The notes: generated from the sequence alone by a model not told the origin. DNA of 40,576 nt from Nocardia sp. (GCA_014360565.1 JACIXH010000021.1:1-40576), one strand, 5' to 3'; shown: positions 8,128 to 16,858, counted from the stretch's first letter. Numbers and translations are program-made.

Positions 8128-9435
8128 GTGCGCCGCCGCATCCTGCGTTCGATCCTGACCGTGCTGACCATCACCACGGTGGTGCTCGGCGTGCCGCTGA
8201 TCTACACCGCGTGGCTGTGGGTCGAAGACATCACCCGCAACGATCTGCAGAGCAGGCTGGAACGGATCGCGACCGAGGTCATCGCCCAGGAGGGTGGCGA
8301 CGGGACCGTGCAGAACGGCCTCGACGTGCGCGCCATGAGCGCGCTGGTCCCCGAGGGCGGCAAACTCACGATCGTCTATCCGGCCCCGCACGACAACGCC
8401 GCGCGCACCGATGTCGGCGTCGACGAGGTCGGCGATCCGCTGGTCGAATCGCTGTCGATGGGCACCTCCGGTTCGCTGCGGCTCGAGGTGCCCGCCGGGC
8501 CGATGCATTCCCGCCAGGAGCAGGCGGTGGCCGCGGTGGCGCTGGCCGTGCTCGCCTCACTCGGCGCGGCGTTCTCGGTCGCGGTGGTGACCGCGCGCCG
8601 GGTCGCCGATCCACTGCGCGACGTGGCCGCCAGGGCCGCTCGGCTGGCGATGGGCGACTTCCGGCCCGATCCGCGCCGCCACGGCATCGCCGAACTGGAC
8701 CGGGTCTCCGATGTGCTCGATTCGGCGACCGTCGAGATCGCGGGCCGTCTGCAACGCGAGCACGCGTTGGTGGCCGACGTTTCCCACCAGCTACGTAGCC
8801 GCCTGACCGCCGTTCGCCTGCGGCTCGATGAGTTGTCCACCCATGCCGACCCCGAAGTGGTGCACGAGGCCGAGGAGGCGATGGCTCAGGTCGACCGGCT
8901 CACCGAGGCCATCGACGACCTCGTCCGCGCGTCCCGCGACGAAGACGCCACCGACCGCGATCCGGTTCCGGTGATGGCGGAACTGCGCGGCGTCGTCACC
9001 GAGTGGACCCACCCGTTCCACGAGACCGGCCGCGAGCTGCAGCTGCTCGGCGACGAATCCCTGCGCGCCCCGATCACCGGTTCACGGCTGCGCGAGGCGG
9101 TGGCGGTGCTGGTCGACAATGCCCTGATGCACGGCGGCGGCACCTGCACGATCTCGGTGCGCACGGTGCCCACGATGAGTTCGCGCCACCCGCTGATCTG
9201 CGTGGAAGTGTCCGACGAGGGCGAGGGAGTTCGCGACGAACTCGCGCCGCACATCTTCGATCGGGGTTTCTCCGCGGGCGGATCGACCGGTGTGGGTCTC
9301 GCGCTGGCCAGGGCGCTGGTCGAGGCCGACGGTGGCCGGCTCGAGCTACAGCGTCGCCGTCCGGCCCTGTTCGCGGTGTTCCTCGGCTCCAAGCCCAACC
9401 GCCCGCAGAACGCGACGTTGACCGAGCCGCGCTGA
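8128..9435 (+). CDS. Sensor histidine kinase, membrane bound
   Basis: A 435-residue partner of the preceding regulator. TM1 is at about residues 7-30, followed by an extracytoplasmic segment of about 100 residues and TM2 at about 133-157. HAMP follows (ARRVADPLRDVAARAARLAM). The dimerisation H-box is VADVSHQLRSRLTAVRLRL with phospho-acceptor His220. The ATPase domain has the N box VLVDNALMHGG, G1 DEGEGV, FDRGFS, and G2 STGVGLALARALVEADGG. The GTG start is three bases after the regulator stop. It ends one base from the stop of the convergent GtrA gene. The ligand is not predictable from the short sensor segment. Confidence 0.93.
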   Translation: MRRRILRSILTVLTITTVVLGVPLIYTAWLWVEDITRNDLQSRLERIATEVIAQEGGDGTVQNGLDVRAMSALVPEGGKLTIVYPAPHDNAARTDVGVDEVGDPLVESLSMGTSGSLRLEVPAGPMHSRQEQAVAAVALAVLASLGAAFSVAVVTARRVADPLRDVAARAARLAMGDFRPDPRRHGIAELDRVSDVLDSATVEIAGRLQREHALVADVSHQLRSRLTAVRLRLDELSTHADPEVVHEAEEAMAQVDRLTEAIDDLVRASRDEDATDRDPVPVMAELRGVVTEWTHPFHETGRELQLLGDESLRAPITGSRLREAVAVLVDNALMHGGGTCTISVRTVPTMSSRHPLICVEVSDEGEGVRDELAPHIFDRGFSAGGSTGVGLALARALVEADGGRLELQRRRPALFAVFLGSKPNRPQNATLTEPR

Positions 9436-9436
9436 C

Positions 9437-9985
9437 TCAGCTGCGGCCGAGGTGCTCCTGCTCCTCTTCGATCAGCTCCTCGAGACCGGCGACGATCTCG
9501 TCCATCTCGTCGGGGAACACCCAGCGCCGCATCGCCCAGAACCGGAACGCCATCTGCAGCAGGTTTCCGATGATGAACGCGCTGAAGAAGTCGGCCAGGT
9601 TCTCCACGAGGAAGCTCACGTGGGGTTGGCGCAGATCGAGCACATAGATCGAGATCCACAGCGGGATATTGGCGAGCACCACGCCGATTCCGCTCACTCC
9701 GAAGAACAGCAGCGCCTCGTGATGCTTCTCCCGGCCGCCCCGGTTCTTGAACGACCATTCTCGATTGAGGATGTAGGAGGCGATCACCGCCACCACGCCC
9801 GAGATGATCTTGGCGGTGAGCGGTTTGTCCGAAAGAATCGTCCATTTGAGGAGGTAGTAGAGGCCGCTGTCGATCACGAACGTCGTGGCTCCGACGATGG
9901 CGAATTTGATCAGCTCTTTATGCCTGATCGCGGTTTCGCGCAGGCGCGGGGGAAGGACGCTGACCACGTCGTCGACGATTGACAC
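9437..9985 (-). CDS. GtrA-family membrane protein
   Basis: A 182-residue protein with four hydrophobic segments and the family strings FAIVGATTFVIDSGLYYLLK and ISGVVAVIASYILNREWSF. GtrA proteins are thought to help move polyprenyl-linked sugars across the membrane or to support cell-wall polysaccharide assembly. The C-terminus carries an acidic tail (EMDEIVAGLEELIEEEQEH), which may face the cytoplasm. The start is uncertain; GTG 9985 (VSIVDDVV) fits the family, and an upstream start to 10039 would overlap purK. It is recalled as the Rv3277 counterpart, divergent from purK. Confidence 0.82.
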   Translation of the reverse strand: MSIVDDVVSVLPPRLRETAIRHKELIKFAIVGATTFVIDSGLYYLLKWTILSDKPLTAKIISGVVAVIASYILNREWSFKNRGGREKHHEALLFFGVSGIGVVLANIPLWISIYVLDLRQPHVSFLVENLADFFSAFIIGNLLQMAFRFWAMRRWVFPDEMDEIVAGLEELIEEEQEHLGRS

Positions 9986-10024
9986 GAGTTCTGAGTGTAC
10001 CGGTCGCGAACATTCGCTTTCGAC

Positions 10025-11248
10025 ATGACAACATTGCACGACGTGAGTGCACGTTCATTCGATTCGTCAGCCATGCCCACCGTCACGATGGTCGGTGGGG
10101 GCCAGCTCGCGCGCATGACGCACCAGGCGGCGGTAGCCCTCGGTCAGCGTCTACGGGTGCTCGCCGAGCGGCCCGACGACCCCGCCGCCCAGGTGAGCCC
10201 CGACGTCGTGTTCGGCAGCCACGACGACCTGTCCGCGCTGCGCAGAGCCGCCCACGGCTCGCACGCGCTGACCTTCGACCACGAGCACGTGCCGACCGAG
10301 CACCTCGACGTGCTGGTCGCCGAGGGCGTGAACGTGGCGCCCCCGCCGCAGGCGCTGATCTTCGCCCAGGACAAGCTGGCCATGCGCACGAAGCTGTCCG
10401 CGCTCGGTCTGCCGGTCCCGGCGTTCGTCGAGGTCGAGGCGCCCGCGGACGCGGTGGCCTTCGGTGACGAGCACGGCTGGCCGTTCGTGCTCAAGGCTGT
10501 GCGCGGTGGCTACGACGGTCGCGGGGTGTGGATGCCCGCCGACGCGGCCGAGGCCACCCGGTTGGTCACCGACCAGCTCGCGCACGGTGTGCAGTTGCTG
10601 GCCGAGTCGAAGGTCTCGTTGAAGCGTGAGCTGTCGGCCATGGTCGCGCGTTCACCGTTCGGGCAGGCCGCGACCTGGCCCGTCGTGGAGACCGTGCAGC
10701 GCAACGGGCAGTGCGCCGTGGTGATCGCGCCCGCCCAGGATCTGGACGAGGACCTCGCTGCCCGCGCCGAGACCATGGCGCTGGAGCTCGCCGCGGGGCT
10801 CGGTGTGGTGGGAGTCATGGCCGTGGAGCTGTTCGAGACCCACGCCGGCGAACTCCTGGTGAACGAGCTCGCCATGCGCCCGCACAACTCGGGCCACTGG
10901 GGCATGGACGGTGCCTGCACCGGCCAGTTCGAGCAGCACCTGCGCGCGGTCCTGGACTATCCGCTCGGTGATACGACGCCGCTCGCCCCGGTGACGGTGA
11001 TGGCGAACATCCTCGGTGCCGCCCAGGCGCCCGAGATGTCGATGGACGAACGCCTGCACCACCTGTTCGCCCGCCTGCCCGAGGCCAAGGTCCACCTCTA
11101 CGGCAAGGGTGAGCGTCGCGATCGCAAGATCGGCCACATCAACATCCTCGGCGACGACGTCACCGAGGTGCGCGAGAAGGCCGAGCGGGCAGCGCACTGG
11201 ATGTCGCACGCCGTCTGGACCGACGGCTGGGACCCGCACGGCGCGTGA
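10025..11248 (+). CDS. purK: 5-(carboxyamino)imidazole ribonucleotide synthase PurK
   Basis: A 407-residue ATP-grasp enzyme of de novo purine synthesis that makes N5-CAIR from AIR, ATP and bicarbonate. Seen are [22 protein letters not shown] at the N-terminus (nucleotide-binding Rossmann-like part), the ATP-grasp core ([34 protein letters not shown]) and the metal/ADP site region [17 protein letters not shown]. It is full length. The start is uncertain between ATG 10025 and ATG 10073. purE, the next enzyme, follows 109 bases downstream. Confidence 0.95.
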   Translation: MTTLHDVSARSFDSSAMPTVTMVGGGQLARMTHQAAVALGQRLRVLAERPDDPAAQVSPDVVFGSHDDLSALRRAAHGSHALTFDHEHVPTEHLDVLVAEGVNVAPPPQALIFAQDKLAMRTKLSALGLPVPAFVEVEAPADAVAFGDEHGWPFVLKAVRGGYDGRGVWMPADAAEATRLVTDQLAHGVQLLAESKVSLKRELSAMVARSPFGQAATWPVVETVQRNGQCAVVIAPAQDLDEDLAARAETMALELAAGLGVVGVMAVELFETHAGELLVNELAMRPHNSGHWGMDGACTGQFEQHLRAVLDYPLGDTTPLAPVTVMANILGAAQAPEMSMDERLHHLFARLPEAKVHLYGKGERRDRKIGHINILGDDVTEVREKAERAAHWMSHAVWTDGWDPHGA

Positions 11249-11258
11249 GAACCCCTCG

Positions 11259-11285
11259 CCCACAACGTCTCTCGACGATTGTGGG
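11259..11285. terminator. Hairpin in the purK-purE gap
   Basis: CCCACAA+CGTC pairs with GACG+A+TTGTGGG: 11 pairs, one bulged A, loop TCTC. There is no T-tract. It could attenuate read-through or protect the purK 3' end in a bicistronic transcript. Confidence 0.4.
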
Positions 11286-11357
11286 AGTCGATCGCAGGAG
11301 AGCCCTCGGATGCGAGGCCGAAATCGCGGCGCCAGCCGCCTACCCGAAGGAACGCAC

Positions 11358-11864
11358 GTGAGCACCAACGGACCCCAGGTCGGCCTGATCATGGGCAGCG
11401 ACTCCGACTGGCCCACCATGGAAGCCGCCGCCGAAGCACTCGCCGAATTCGGCATCCGCTTCGAGGTAGGCGTCGTCTCCGCCCACCGCACCCCTGCGCG
11501 CATGCTCGACTACGCCCGCGAAGCGGCAGGCCGTGGTCTGAAGGTCATCATCGCCGGCGCGGGCGGCGCAGCCCACCTGCCCGGCATGGTCGCCTCGGCC
11601 ACCCCCCTGCCGGTCATCGGCGTCCCGGTTCCGCTGAAATACCTGGACGGCATGGACTCGCTGTTGTCGATCGTCCAAATGCCCGCGGGCGTCCCGGTAG
11701 CCACCGTGTCCATCGGCGGCGCCCGCAACGCGGGCCTACTCGCCACCCGCATCCTCGCCACCTCCGACGACTCCCTGCGCACCCGCATGGAACAGTTCCA
11801 ATCCGGCCTGGAGGAAATGGTCCTCGCCAAAGACGAGGCGCTGCGAACCAAACTCCTCGGCTAG
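11358..11864 (+). CDS. purE: N5-carboxyaminoimidazole ribonucleotide mutase PurE (class I)
   Basis: A 168-residue enzyme that converts N5-CAIR to CAIR, the step after PurK. The characteristic strings are [31 protein letters not shown] (active-site SAHR), [14 protein letters not shown] and [20 protein letters not shown], then [13 protein letters not shown]. The length is normal. The GTG start at 11358 follows AAGGA seven bases upstream. Longer in-frame extensions upstream overlap purK and are not expected to be translated. Confidence 0.95.
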   Translation: MSTNGPQVGLIMGSDSDWPTMEAAAEALAEFGIRFEVGVVSAHRTPARMLDYAREAAGRGLKVIIAGAGGAAHLPGMVASATPLPVIGVPVPLKYLDGMDSLLSIVQMPAGVPVATVSIGGARNAGLLATRILATSDDSLRTRMEQFQSGLEEMVLAKDEALRTKLLG

Positions 11865-11985
11865 CCGAAACGCTCCTCGCACTGTGGTGCGGTCGCAGTG
11901 TGGGTGACACCATGCCCGAATCGCCGAATTCGCGCGAATTGCCGCAGATTTCGCACTGATGTTCGAGCGGGCGTACGTTCCGTGC

Positions 11986-12852
11986 ATGGTGACCTCATCG
12001 CATGAAGCGATGCATCGCATTTTCCAGCATGATGCGGCGGCGATTGCTCATGCCTTCTCGGTACTGAAGCTGCCCTTCTCCAAACCAACTGCAGTGGAGC
12101 AAATTTCGGTAGATCTCACGGAGACGACTCCGGTGGAGCGGCGCGCCGACACGATCTTGGATATCACGACTGTCGACGACAGATTTCTGATGGTCGTAGA
12201 GGCGCAGTCCTGCGCGGACGACTCGCGACCTGATGCTTGGTCGTATTATGTGACCTTCCTGCGCAACAAGTACAAGCTGCCGGTCATCCTGGTCGTCATC
12301 TGTCACGACCATGCCACCGCGCGGTGGGCGACGACTCCGATGAAACTGGGGCACGCTTTCTGGACCGCGATCACGCTTCACCCGCTGGTGCTCGGCCCGC
12401 ACAATGTGCCGGCGATCACCGACCCGGTCGTGGTTGTCCAAGACCTGCCTTTGGCGGCGCTGTCGGCCATCACCCACGCCCGCGAAGCGGAGATCGGTGC
12501 GATACTGGTAGCGATCGTTGCGGGCATTCGCCGACTGGGCGGGAACGAAACGACCGAGTTCTATGTCGAGTTGATCGAGCAGGGCATTTCTCATACCGAC
12601 GCTGCCGAGACCTGGAGGAAGCACATGGCCACCGATCTCTCGTTCTTCCGTTCCGAATCCGCGCAAAAGCTCAGGGCTCAGGGGCGTGCGGAAGGGCGGG
12701 CCGAGGATGTATTGGTGGTCCTTCGGCACCGAGGTGTTGCCGTCACCGAGGATGCGGCGGAACGGATCCGTGCGTGTCACGACGAAGAGCAGCTGGCCGC
12801 GTGGCTCCGGCGATCTCTGGACGTGTCTTCGGTGGACGAACTGTTGAGCTGA
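11986..12852 (+). CDS. Rpn-family PD-(D/E)XK nuclease-like protein
   Basis: A 288-residue protein of the Rpn / recombination-promoting nuclease (transposase-like YhgA) group. The nuclease core reads RADTILDITTVDDRFLMVVE followed by AQ, matching the D...ExQ version of the PD-(D/E)XK site. A central helical part and a C-terminal Arg/Glu-rich helix (LRAQGRAEGRAEDVLVVLRH) are typical, as is the ending HDEEQLAAWLRRSL. Many actinobacteria carry several paralogs of unknown role. Codon use is visibly less GC-rich at the 5' end than in neighbouring genes, suggesting transfer. ATG 11986 (MVTSSHEAMHRIF) fits the family start; ATG 11959 is possible. No clear ribosome site precedes either. Confidence 0.75.
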   Translation: MVTSSHEAMHRIFQHDAAAIAHAFSVLKLPFSKPTAVEQISVDLTETTPVERRADTILDITTVDDRFLMVVEAQSCADDSRPDAWSYYVTFLRNKYKLPVILVVICHDHATARWATTPMKLGHAFWTAITLHPLVLGPHNVPAITDPVVVVQDLPLAALSAITHAREAEIGAILVAIVAGIRRLGGNETTEFYVELIEQGISHTDAAETWRKHMATDLSFFRSESAQKLRAQGRAEGRAEDVLVVLRHRGVAVTEDAAERIRACHDEEQLAAWLRRSLDVSSVDELLS

Positions 12853-12913
12853 CCCCGGACGAGCAGCGACGTCGTTTGAGGTGCTCGCGCAGGGATGACT
12901 ACGGTTGATCACC

Positions 12914-13573
12914 GTGGCACACGATGATGCGGCGCAGTTTCGGCTCACGGTGGTTGATCAGGCGTTGCGGTTGTTCGCCGAGCGGGGGTACGAGGCGACG
13001 ACGGTGGACGAGATCGCGGTGGCGGCGGGGATTTCGCGGCGGACGTTCTTCCGGCAGTTCCGGTCCAAAGAGGATGTGATCTTCGCTGATCACGAGTTCC
13101 AGCTCGCCTCGGCGGAGGAATTCCTCGCGGGGGCCGACGGAGATCCGTGGGATGCGGTGTGCGAGGCCGTGATCGGGGTGTTCGAGCGGTTCACGCAATG
13201 GCGCGATATCGCGTCGCGGCGTTATCAGGTGGTGCGGCGGGTGCCCGCGTTGCGCGAGCGCGAGATCGTCACGGTGTTCCGGTACGAGCGGCTGTTCACC
13301 GAGTTCCTGCGCGGCCGGTTGCCGGAGGTGCCCGACCTCGCCCGCGTCCAGTACACGGCCGCGGTGACCGCCACGCACAATTACCTGCTGCGCAGGATGG
13401 TCCGGGGTGAGTCGGGGGCCGCGGTGGGCGACCTGCGCACCGAGCTGGCCATGATCGCGCGCGGTAGACGCGCGCCGACCGAGCCCGGTGAACTGGTGCT
13501 CGCGGTGTTCCCCCGCGACATGCCGCCACGCGAGGTGGCCGATCTACTCACCGCCCGCCTCGGTAGCCTGTGA
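12914..13573 (+). CDS. TetR-family transcriptional regulator
   Basis: A 219-residue repressor-type protein. The N-terminal HTH (about 10-60) reads ALRLFAERGYEATTVDEIAV, then AAGISRRTFFRQFRSKEDVI, a textbook TetR signature. The C-terminal ligand domain is divergent; its ligand cannot be read from the sequence. The start is unclear: GTG 12914 or TTG 12905, neither with a good ribosome site. It sits directly upstream of and co-oriented with fadE25. A 19-bp palindrome in the intervening region is its most obvious candidate operator, so an acyl-CoA or fatty-acid ligand is a reasonable guess. Confidence 0.9.
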   Translation: MAHDDAAQFRLTVVDQALRLFAERGYEATTVDEIAVAAGISRRTFFRQFRSKEDVIFADHEFQLASAEEFLAGADGDPWDAVCEAVIGVFERFTQWRDIASRRYQVVRRVPALREREIVTVFRYERLFTEFLRGRLPEVPDLARVQYTAAVTATHNYLLRRMVRGESGAAVGDLRTELAMIARGRRAPTEPGELVLAVFPRDMPPREVADLLTARLGSL

Positions 13574-13599
13574 GCGCCACGCGCGCCGATGCGCGAGAC

Positions 13600-13618
13600 G
13601 GTGACACTGAGTGCCACC
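13600..13618. promoter_or_regulatory. 19-bp near-perfect palindrome upstream of fadE25 (candidate TetR operator)
   Basis: GGTGACACT-G-AGTGCCACC: the two 9-base arms match at 8 of 9 positions. It lies 27 bases after the TetR stop and 35 bases before the -10-like TATAAT. Size and symmetry suit a TetR dimer site. Confidence 0.55.
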
Positions 13619-13652
13619 CCTATATCCCCATGTAGCGATAGAGTGCCGCGCG

Positions 13653-13683
13653 TATAATCCTCGGTAGATTGGCACTGCGTGCC
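13653..13683 (+). promoter_or_regulatory. Probable fadE25 promoter -10 with adjacent small palindrome
   Basis: TATAAT at 13653-13658 is a perfect -10 hexamer, rare in this GC-rich DNA; no convincing -35 is seen. GGCACTGCGTGCC at 13671-13683 is a perfect inverted repeat (GGCAC, TGC, GTGCC) just past the expected transcription start. It shares the GGCACT half-site with the 19-bp palindrome upstream. Confidence 0.5.
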
Positions 13684-13744
13684 GACGCACCACGCGCTGT
13701 GAGACCGCGCAGCGATCACGACCACGACCAGGAGTGTGCCCCCG

Positions 13745-14902
13745 ATGGCCGGTAACCCCGATTTCGACCTGTTCAAGCTCGAGGACTTCCACGACGAGCT
13801 GCGCGGCGCCATTCGTGGCCTCGCGGAGAAGGAAATCGCTCCCTACGCCAAGGACGTCGACGGCAACGCCCGCTTCCCGGAGGAGGCGCTCACCGCGCTC
13901 AACGCCGCAGGCTTCAACGCCGTGCACGTGCCGGAGGCCTACGGCGGCCAGGGTGCCGACTCGGTCGCCACTTGTATCGTGATCGAGGAAGTCGCCCGCG
14001 TGTGTGGCTCCTCCTCGCTGATCCCCGCCGTGAACAAGCTCGGCACCATGGGCCTGATCCTCAACGGTTCCGAAGAGCTCAAGACCAAGGTGCTGGCCGA
14101 CATCGTCAACGGCGAGATGGCCTCCTACGCGCTGTCCGAGCGTGAGGCGGGTTCCGACGCCGCCGCCATGCGCACCCGCGCCAAGGCCGACGGCGACGAC
14201 TGGATCCTCAACGGCTCCAAGTGCTGGATCACCAACGGCGGCAAGTCTTCCTGGTACACCGTGATGGCCGTGACCGACGCCGACAAGGGTGCCAACGGCA
14301 TTTCGTCGTTCCTGGTCCACAAGGACGACGAGGGCTTCGTGGTCGGCCCGCTCGAGCACAAGCTGGGCATCAAGGGCTCGCCCACCGCCGAGCTGTACTT
14401 CGAGAACTGCCGCATCCCCGGCGACCGCATCGTCGGCGAGCCCGGCACCGGTTTCAAGACCGCACTGCAGACCCTCGACCACACCCGCCCGACCATCGGC
14501 GCGCAGGCCGTCGGCCTGGCCCAGGGCGCGCTCGACGCCGCGATCGCCTACACCAAGGATCGCAAGCAGTTCGGCAAGACCATCGCCAGCTTCCAGAACA
14601 CCGAGTTCATGCTGGCCGACATGGCCATGAAGATCGAGGCCGCCCGCCTGATGGTCTACACCTCGGCCGCCCGCGCCGAGCGCGGCGAGAAGAACCTCGG
14701 CTTCATCTCCGCCGCCGCCAAGTGCTTCGCCTCGGATGTGGCCATGGAGGTCACCACCAACGCCGTCCAGCTCTTCGGCGGCGCCGGCTACACCACCGAC
14801 TTCCCGGTCGAGCGCATGATGCGCGACGCGAAGATCACTCAGATCTACGAGGGCACCAACCAGATCCAGCGACTGGTGATGGCGCGCAACATCCTGCGCT
14901 GA
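13745..14902 (+). CDS. fadE25: Acyl-CoA dehydrogenase, FadE25-like
   Basis: A 385-residue FAD-dependent acyl-CoA dehydrogenase that catalyses the first oxidation step of beta-oxidation. Seen are the FAD/substrate motif YALSEREAGSDAAAMRTRAK, the middle-domain WITNGGKSSWYTVMAV, and the C-terminal helices with QLFGGAGYTTDFPVERMMRD. The catalytic Glu region ITQIYEGTNQIQRLVM matches the short-chain/FadE25 class. ATG 13745 was chosen because AGGAG at 13730-13734 sits ten bases upstream. The protein closely resembles recalled M. tuberculosis FadE25 along its whole length. A short decayed copy of its C-terminal part lies about 1.2 kb downstream. Confidence 0.95.
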   Translation: MAGNPDFDLFKLEDFHDELRGAIRGLAEKEIAPYAKDVDGNARFPEEALTALNAAGFNAVHVPEAYGGQGADSVATCIVIEEVARVCGSSSLIPAVNKLGTMGLILNGSEELKTKVLADIVNGEMASYALSEREAGSDAAAMRTRAKADGDDWILNGSKCWITNGGKSSWYTVMAVTDADKGANGISSFLVHKDDEGFVVGPLEHKLGIKGSPTAELYFENCRIPGDRIVGEPGTGFKTALQTLDHTRPTIGAQAVGLAQGALDAAIAYTKDRKQFGKTIASFQNTEFMLADMAMKIEAARLMVYTSAARAERGEKNLGFISAAAKCFASDVAMEVTTNAVQLFGGAGYTTDFPVERMMRDAKITQIYEGTNQIQRLVMARNILR

Positions 14903-14918
14903 TCCCTTCGCTGACGCG

Positions 14919-14962
14919 AAAACGCGCGCCCCCGGCAGCTTCTTGCCGGGGGCGCGCGTTTT
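14919..14962. terminator. Strong bidirectional terminator
   Basis: A perfect 19-bp stem (AAAACGCGCGCCCCCGGCA with its complement) closes a 6-base loop and ends in TTTT on the plus strand and in TTTT on the minus strand. It separates fadE25 from the convergent gene at 14978. Confidence 0.92.
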
Positions 14963-14977
14963 CTCAGCGGAGCAGTC

Positions 14978-15925
14978 CTACTTCCCGCCGAACAACTTTC
15001 GCCATCCGGACCGGCGCGCAGGCTTATCGGCGACGATCGACACCTGCGCTCCCGCCGGGATGAACCGGGCCTGGTTGTGGATCTGACCTGCCGTGCCGAC
15101 GGCGACGACGAAGTCGAGAACCTCGACGTTGTCCGCTTCGAGCGCGCCGCCGAGGACCGGTGGATGGCTGAAGTCGTATACCTGGTTGGAGCTGGGGACG
15201 ACGCCGGCCTCGACGAGTTCGCTGGCCAATGCGGTGCGCAGCAGCAGTGGTCCCTGTTCTGGGTCGTTGAGAGCGGCTTCGCATGCGTCGAAGGACGACC
15301 ACCGGCAGGCCAGGGTTCCTTGAACGATGTCGAGCAGCCACACGCCGTCGTCGCTGCCGAGGAAGATGTCGCCGAACAGCGAGGCGAAGACCGGTTGCTT
15401 GTCCTGGAGCCCGATCCATTCCCACTCGGCCAGTGCGCGCGCGAAATGCTCGTCGCTGAACCGGCAGATCCGCGCCGCCGTCTCGGGCGGCACCGACTCG
15501 ATGCCCTGCATTTGCGCGACCAGATCGAGGAAGGTCCACACATCGCCGATGGCGTATGTCGATGGCTCCATCGAGCCGCCGAGGAACGGGTACGGCTGGG
15601 GAATGTAGACCTGGCTGTCGCCGAGCGGTCCGAGTAGTGCGCCGACTTCGGCGACGTGTTCGGGAAGCAGCACGTAGCCGGCGAAATCGGGGTCGCGCAG
15701 CACGGTGTCGGCGAATTCCTCGATGCTGGGAAAACGGCCGTAACTCTTGGCGGACGCGGTGAACGGATGCAGGACCGCGAATTCACCCCCGGACTCCGCC
15801 AGGAAGACGTGCCCGAGCTCGGAATAGCCGACGACGGCCTCGAACTGTGGGAACTGTCCGGCCCACCTCGGCATGGATTCTGCCAGGACAAGGGGTTGGA
15901 TCAGCCGGAAAGGCTCGGTGCTCAT
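14978..15925 (-). CDS. Protein resembling T6SS immunity protein Tdi1 (DUF1851-like)
   Basis: A 315-residue soluble, acidic protein with no signal peptide or membrane segment. Its N-terminal half (PSIEEFADTVLRDPDFAGYV) and C-terminal half (FGDIFLGSDDGVWLLDIVQG, then PPVLGGALEADNVEVLDFVV and AGQIHNQ) recall the GAD-like plus Tdi1-C layout of immunity proteins that neutralise ADP-ribosylating or similar toxins. The assignment is by recollection of the pattern and is tentative. ATG 15925 (MSTEPFRLI) was chosen; longer frames upstream are unlike the rest. No toxin or secretion gene is adjacent, so it would be an orphan. A basic C-terminus (RRSGWRKLFGGK) is notable. Confidence 0.55.
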   Translation of the reverse strand: MSTEPFRLIQPLVLAESMPRWAGQFPQFEAVVGYSELGHVFLAESGGEFAVLHPFTASAKSYGRFPSIEEFADTVLRDPDFAGYVLLPEHVAEVGALLGPLGDSQVYIPQPYPFLGGSMEPSTYAIGDVWTFLDLVAQMQGIESVPPETAARICRFSDEHFARALAEWEWIGLQDKQPVFASLFGDIFLGSDDGVWLLDIVQGTLACRWSSFDACEAALNDPEQGPLLLRTALASELVEAGVVPSSNQVYDFSHPPVLGGALEADNVEVLDFVVAVGTAGQIHNQARFIPAGAQVSIVADKPARRSGWRKLFGGK

Positions 15926-16084
15926 CCGTATATCAAAGCAGCACAATAGATCTCGAGTGGGATCAACTGACGCCCGGCCGACATCTGGATACAGCACGCC
16001 GGCCCACCGGGATAAGCCGACGCGGCCCGGGTCGTGCACCCCGCTTCGCACACGATGGCCACGGCGTGATGGTCAGGCCGCAGC

Positions 16085-16168
16085 GCCCTTCGCTTCATCG
16101 CCTCCGATGCGGCCGTGGAGGTCACCAACGACGCCGTGCAGCTCTTCGGCGGCCGCGAGCGGGTGTGA
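16085..16168 (+). pseudogene. Decayed fragment of an acyl-CoA dehydrogenase (fadE25-like)
   Basis: In frame from 16085 the translation contains ASDAAVEVTNDAVQLFGG, which aligns with ASDVAMEVTTNAVQLFGG of the intact FadE25 (14 of 21 residues identical over the aligned core) and then reads into a stop at 16166. An in-frame stop lies upstream at 16067. Only this piece of the gene is recognisable. The surrounding bases (15926-16260, 335 bases) hold no intact gene. Confidence 0.72.
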
Positions 16169-16260
16169 ACCTGTCGACCGGTGAGGCTCCGCGTGTGCGC
16201 CGGCGGGCCGTATCGTTGAACTCTCGGAAGGTCGGCAGGAGGCTACGAAGGGACTACCAC

Positions 16261-16446
16261 ATGAACGCGGCAGTAGGTGATCAGCTCATCGTGCACGGTC
16301 GGACCGTCGGTGAGCCCGACCAGGTCTTCGAGATCGTCGAAATACTCGGCGAGGACGGCACGCCGCCCTTCCGGGTGCGCACCGACAGCGGCGACGAGGC
16401 GATCGTGGCGCCCGGGCCGGATACCCAGCTGGTCCGTCGGGGATAG
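16261..16446 (+). CDS. DUF1918 domain protein
   Basis: A 61-residue small protein covering essentially only a DUF1918 domain: VGDQLIVHGRTVGEPDQVFE, then PPFRVRTDSGDEAIVAPGPD. DUF1918 folds as a small SH3-like barrel; its function is unknown. The ATG is preceded by GAAGGGA at good spacing. It stands alone, with about 108 empty bases before the convergent GNAT gene. Confidence 0.85.
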   Translation: MNAAVGDQLIVHGRTVGEPDQVFEIVEILGEDGTPPFRVRTDSGDEAIVAPGPDTQLVRRG

Positions 16447-16554
16447 GACCCTGACTCGGTACCCAACCTGACCGGGCAGCCGCCTGGCACGTCCTGAAAC
16501 CGGCGTGAGCGGACGTCGGGCACCGTGTGCTGGGCCCAGCCCCAGTTCTCGCGC

Positions 16555-16839
16555 CTAGGCGACGAGATCCGCGTATTCAGGGTGCTCGCCGACGTATTTT
16601 TCGACGTACCAGCAAGTGGGGATGATCTTGTAGCCGTTTTTGCGGGCGTCGTCGAGGCCGAACTGCACGACCTCGGCTGCTACTCCGCGGCCCCGGAATT
16701 CGGGGAAGGTCATGGTGTGGTGGAAGTCGCGGACCTTGGTGTCCTCGCGTTCGGCGTAGTCGGCGTATCCCGCGAGGACATCGTCGTGGTAGATCTCGTA
16801 GCGGGTATCGGCGACGTTGTGCTCGAGCCTGGTGGTCAT
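16555..16839 (-). CDS. Small GNAT-type N-acetyltransferase
   Basis: A 94-residue minimal GNAT of the YidJ/Gcn5-related small family. The acetyl-CoA pyrophosphate loop is PEFRGRGVAAEVVQFGLDDA, preceded by MTF in the beta4 strand; the C-terminal CWYVEKYVGEHPEY is typical of this family. The substrate is unknown. It lies 19 bases downstream of the FAD oxidase on the same strand, so they may be co-transcribed. Confidence 0.85.
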   Translation of the reverse strand: MTTRLEHNVADTRYEIYHDDVLAGYADYAEREDTKVRDFHHTMTFPEFRGRGVAAEVVQFGLDDARKNGYKIIPTCWYVEKYVGEHPEYADLVA

Positions 16840-16858
16840 AGTTCGGATGCTAGTCGCG

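Noticed and set aside
15847..16446. 199-codon frame ending at the DUF1918 gene
   Set aside because: It runs through the upstream gene's antisense strand and the pseudogene region; the DUF1918 start at 16261 has its own ribosome site.
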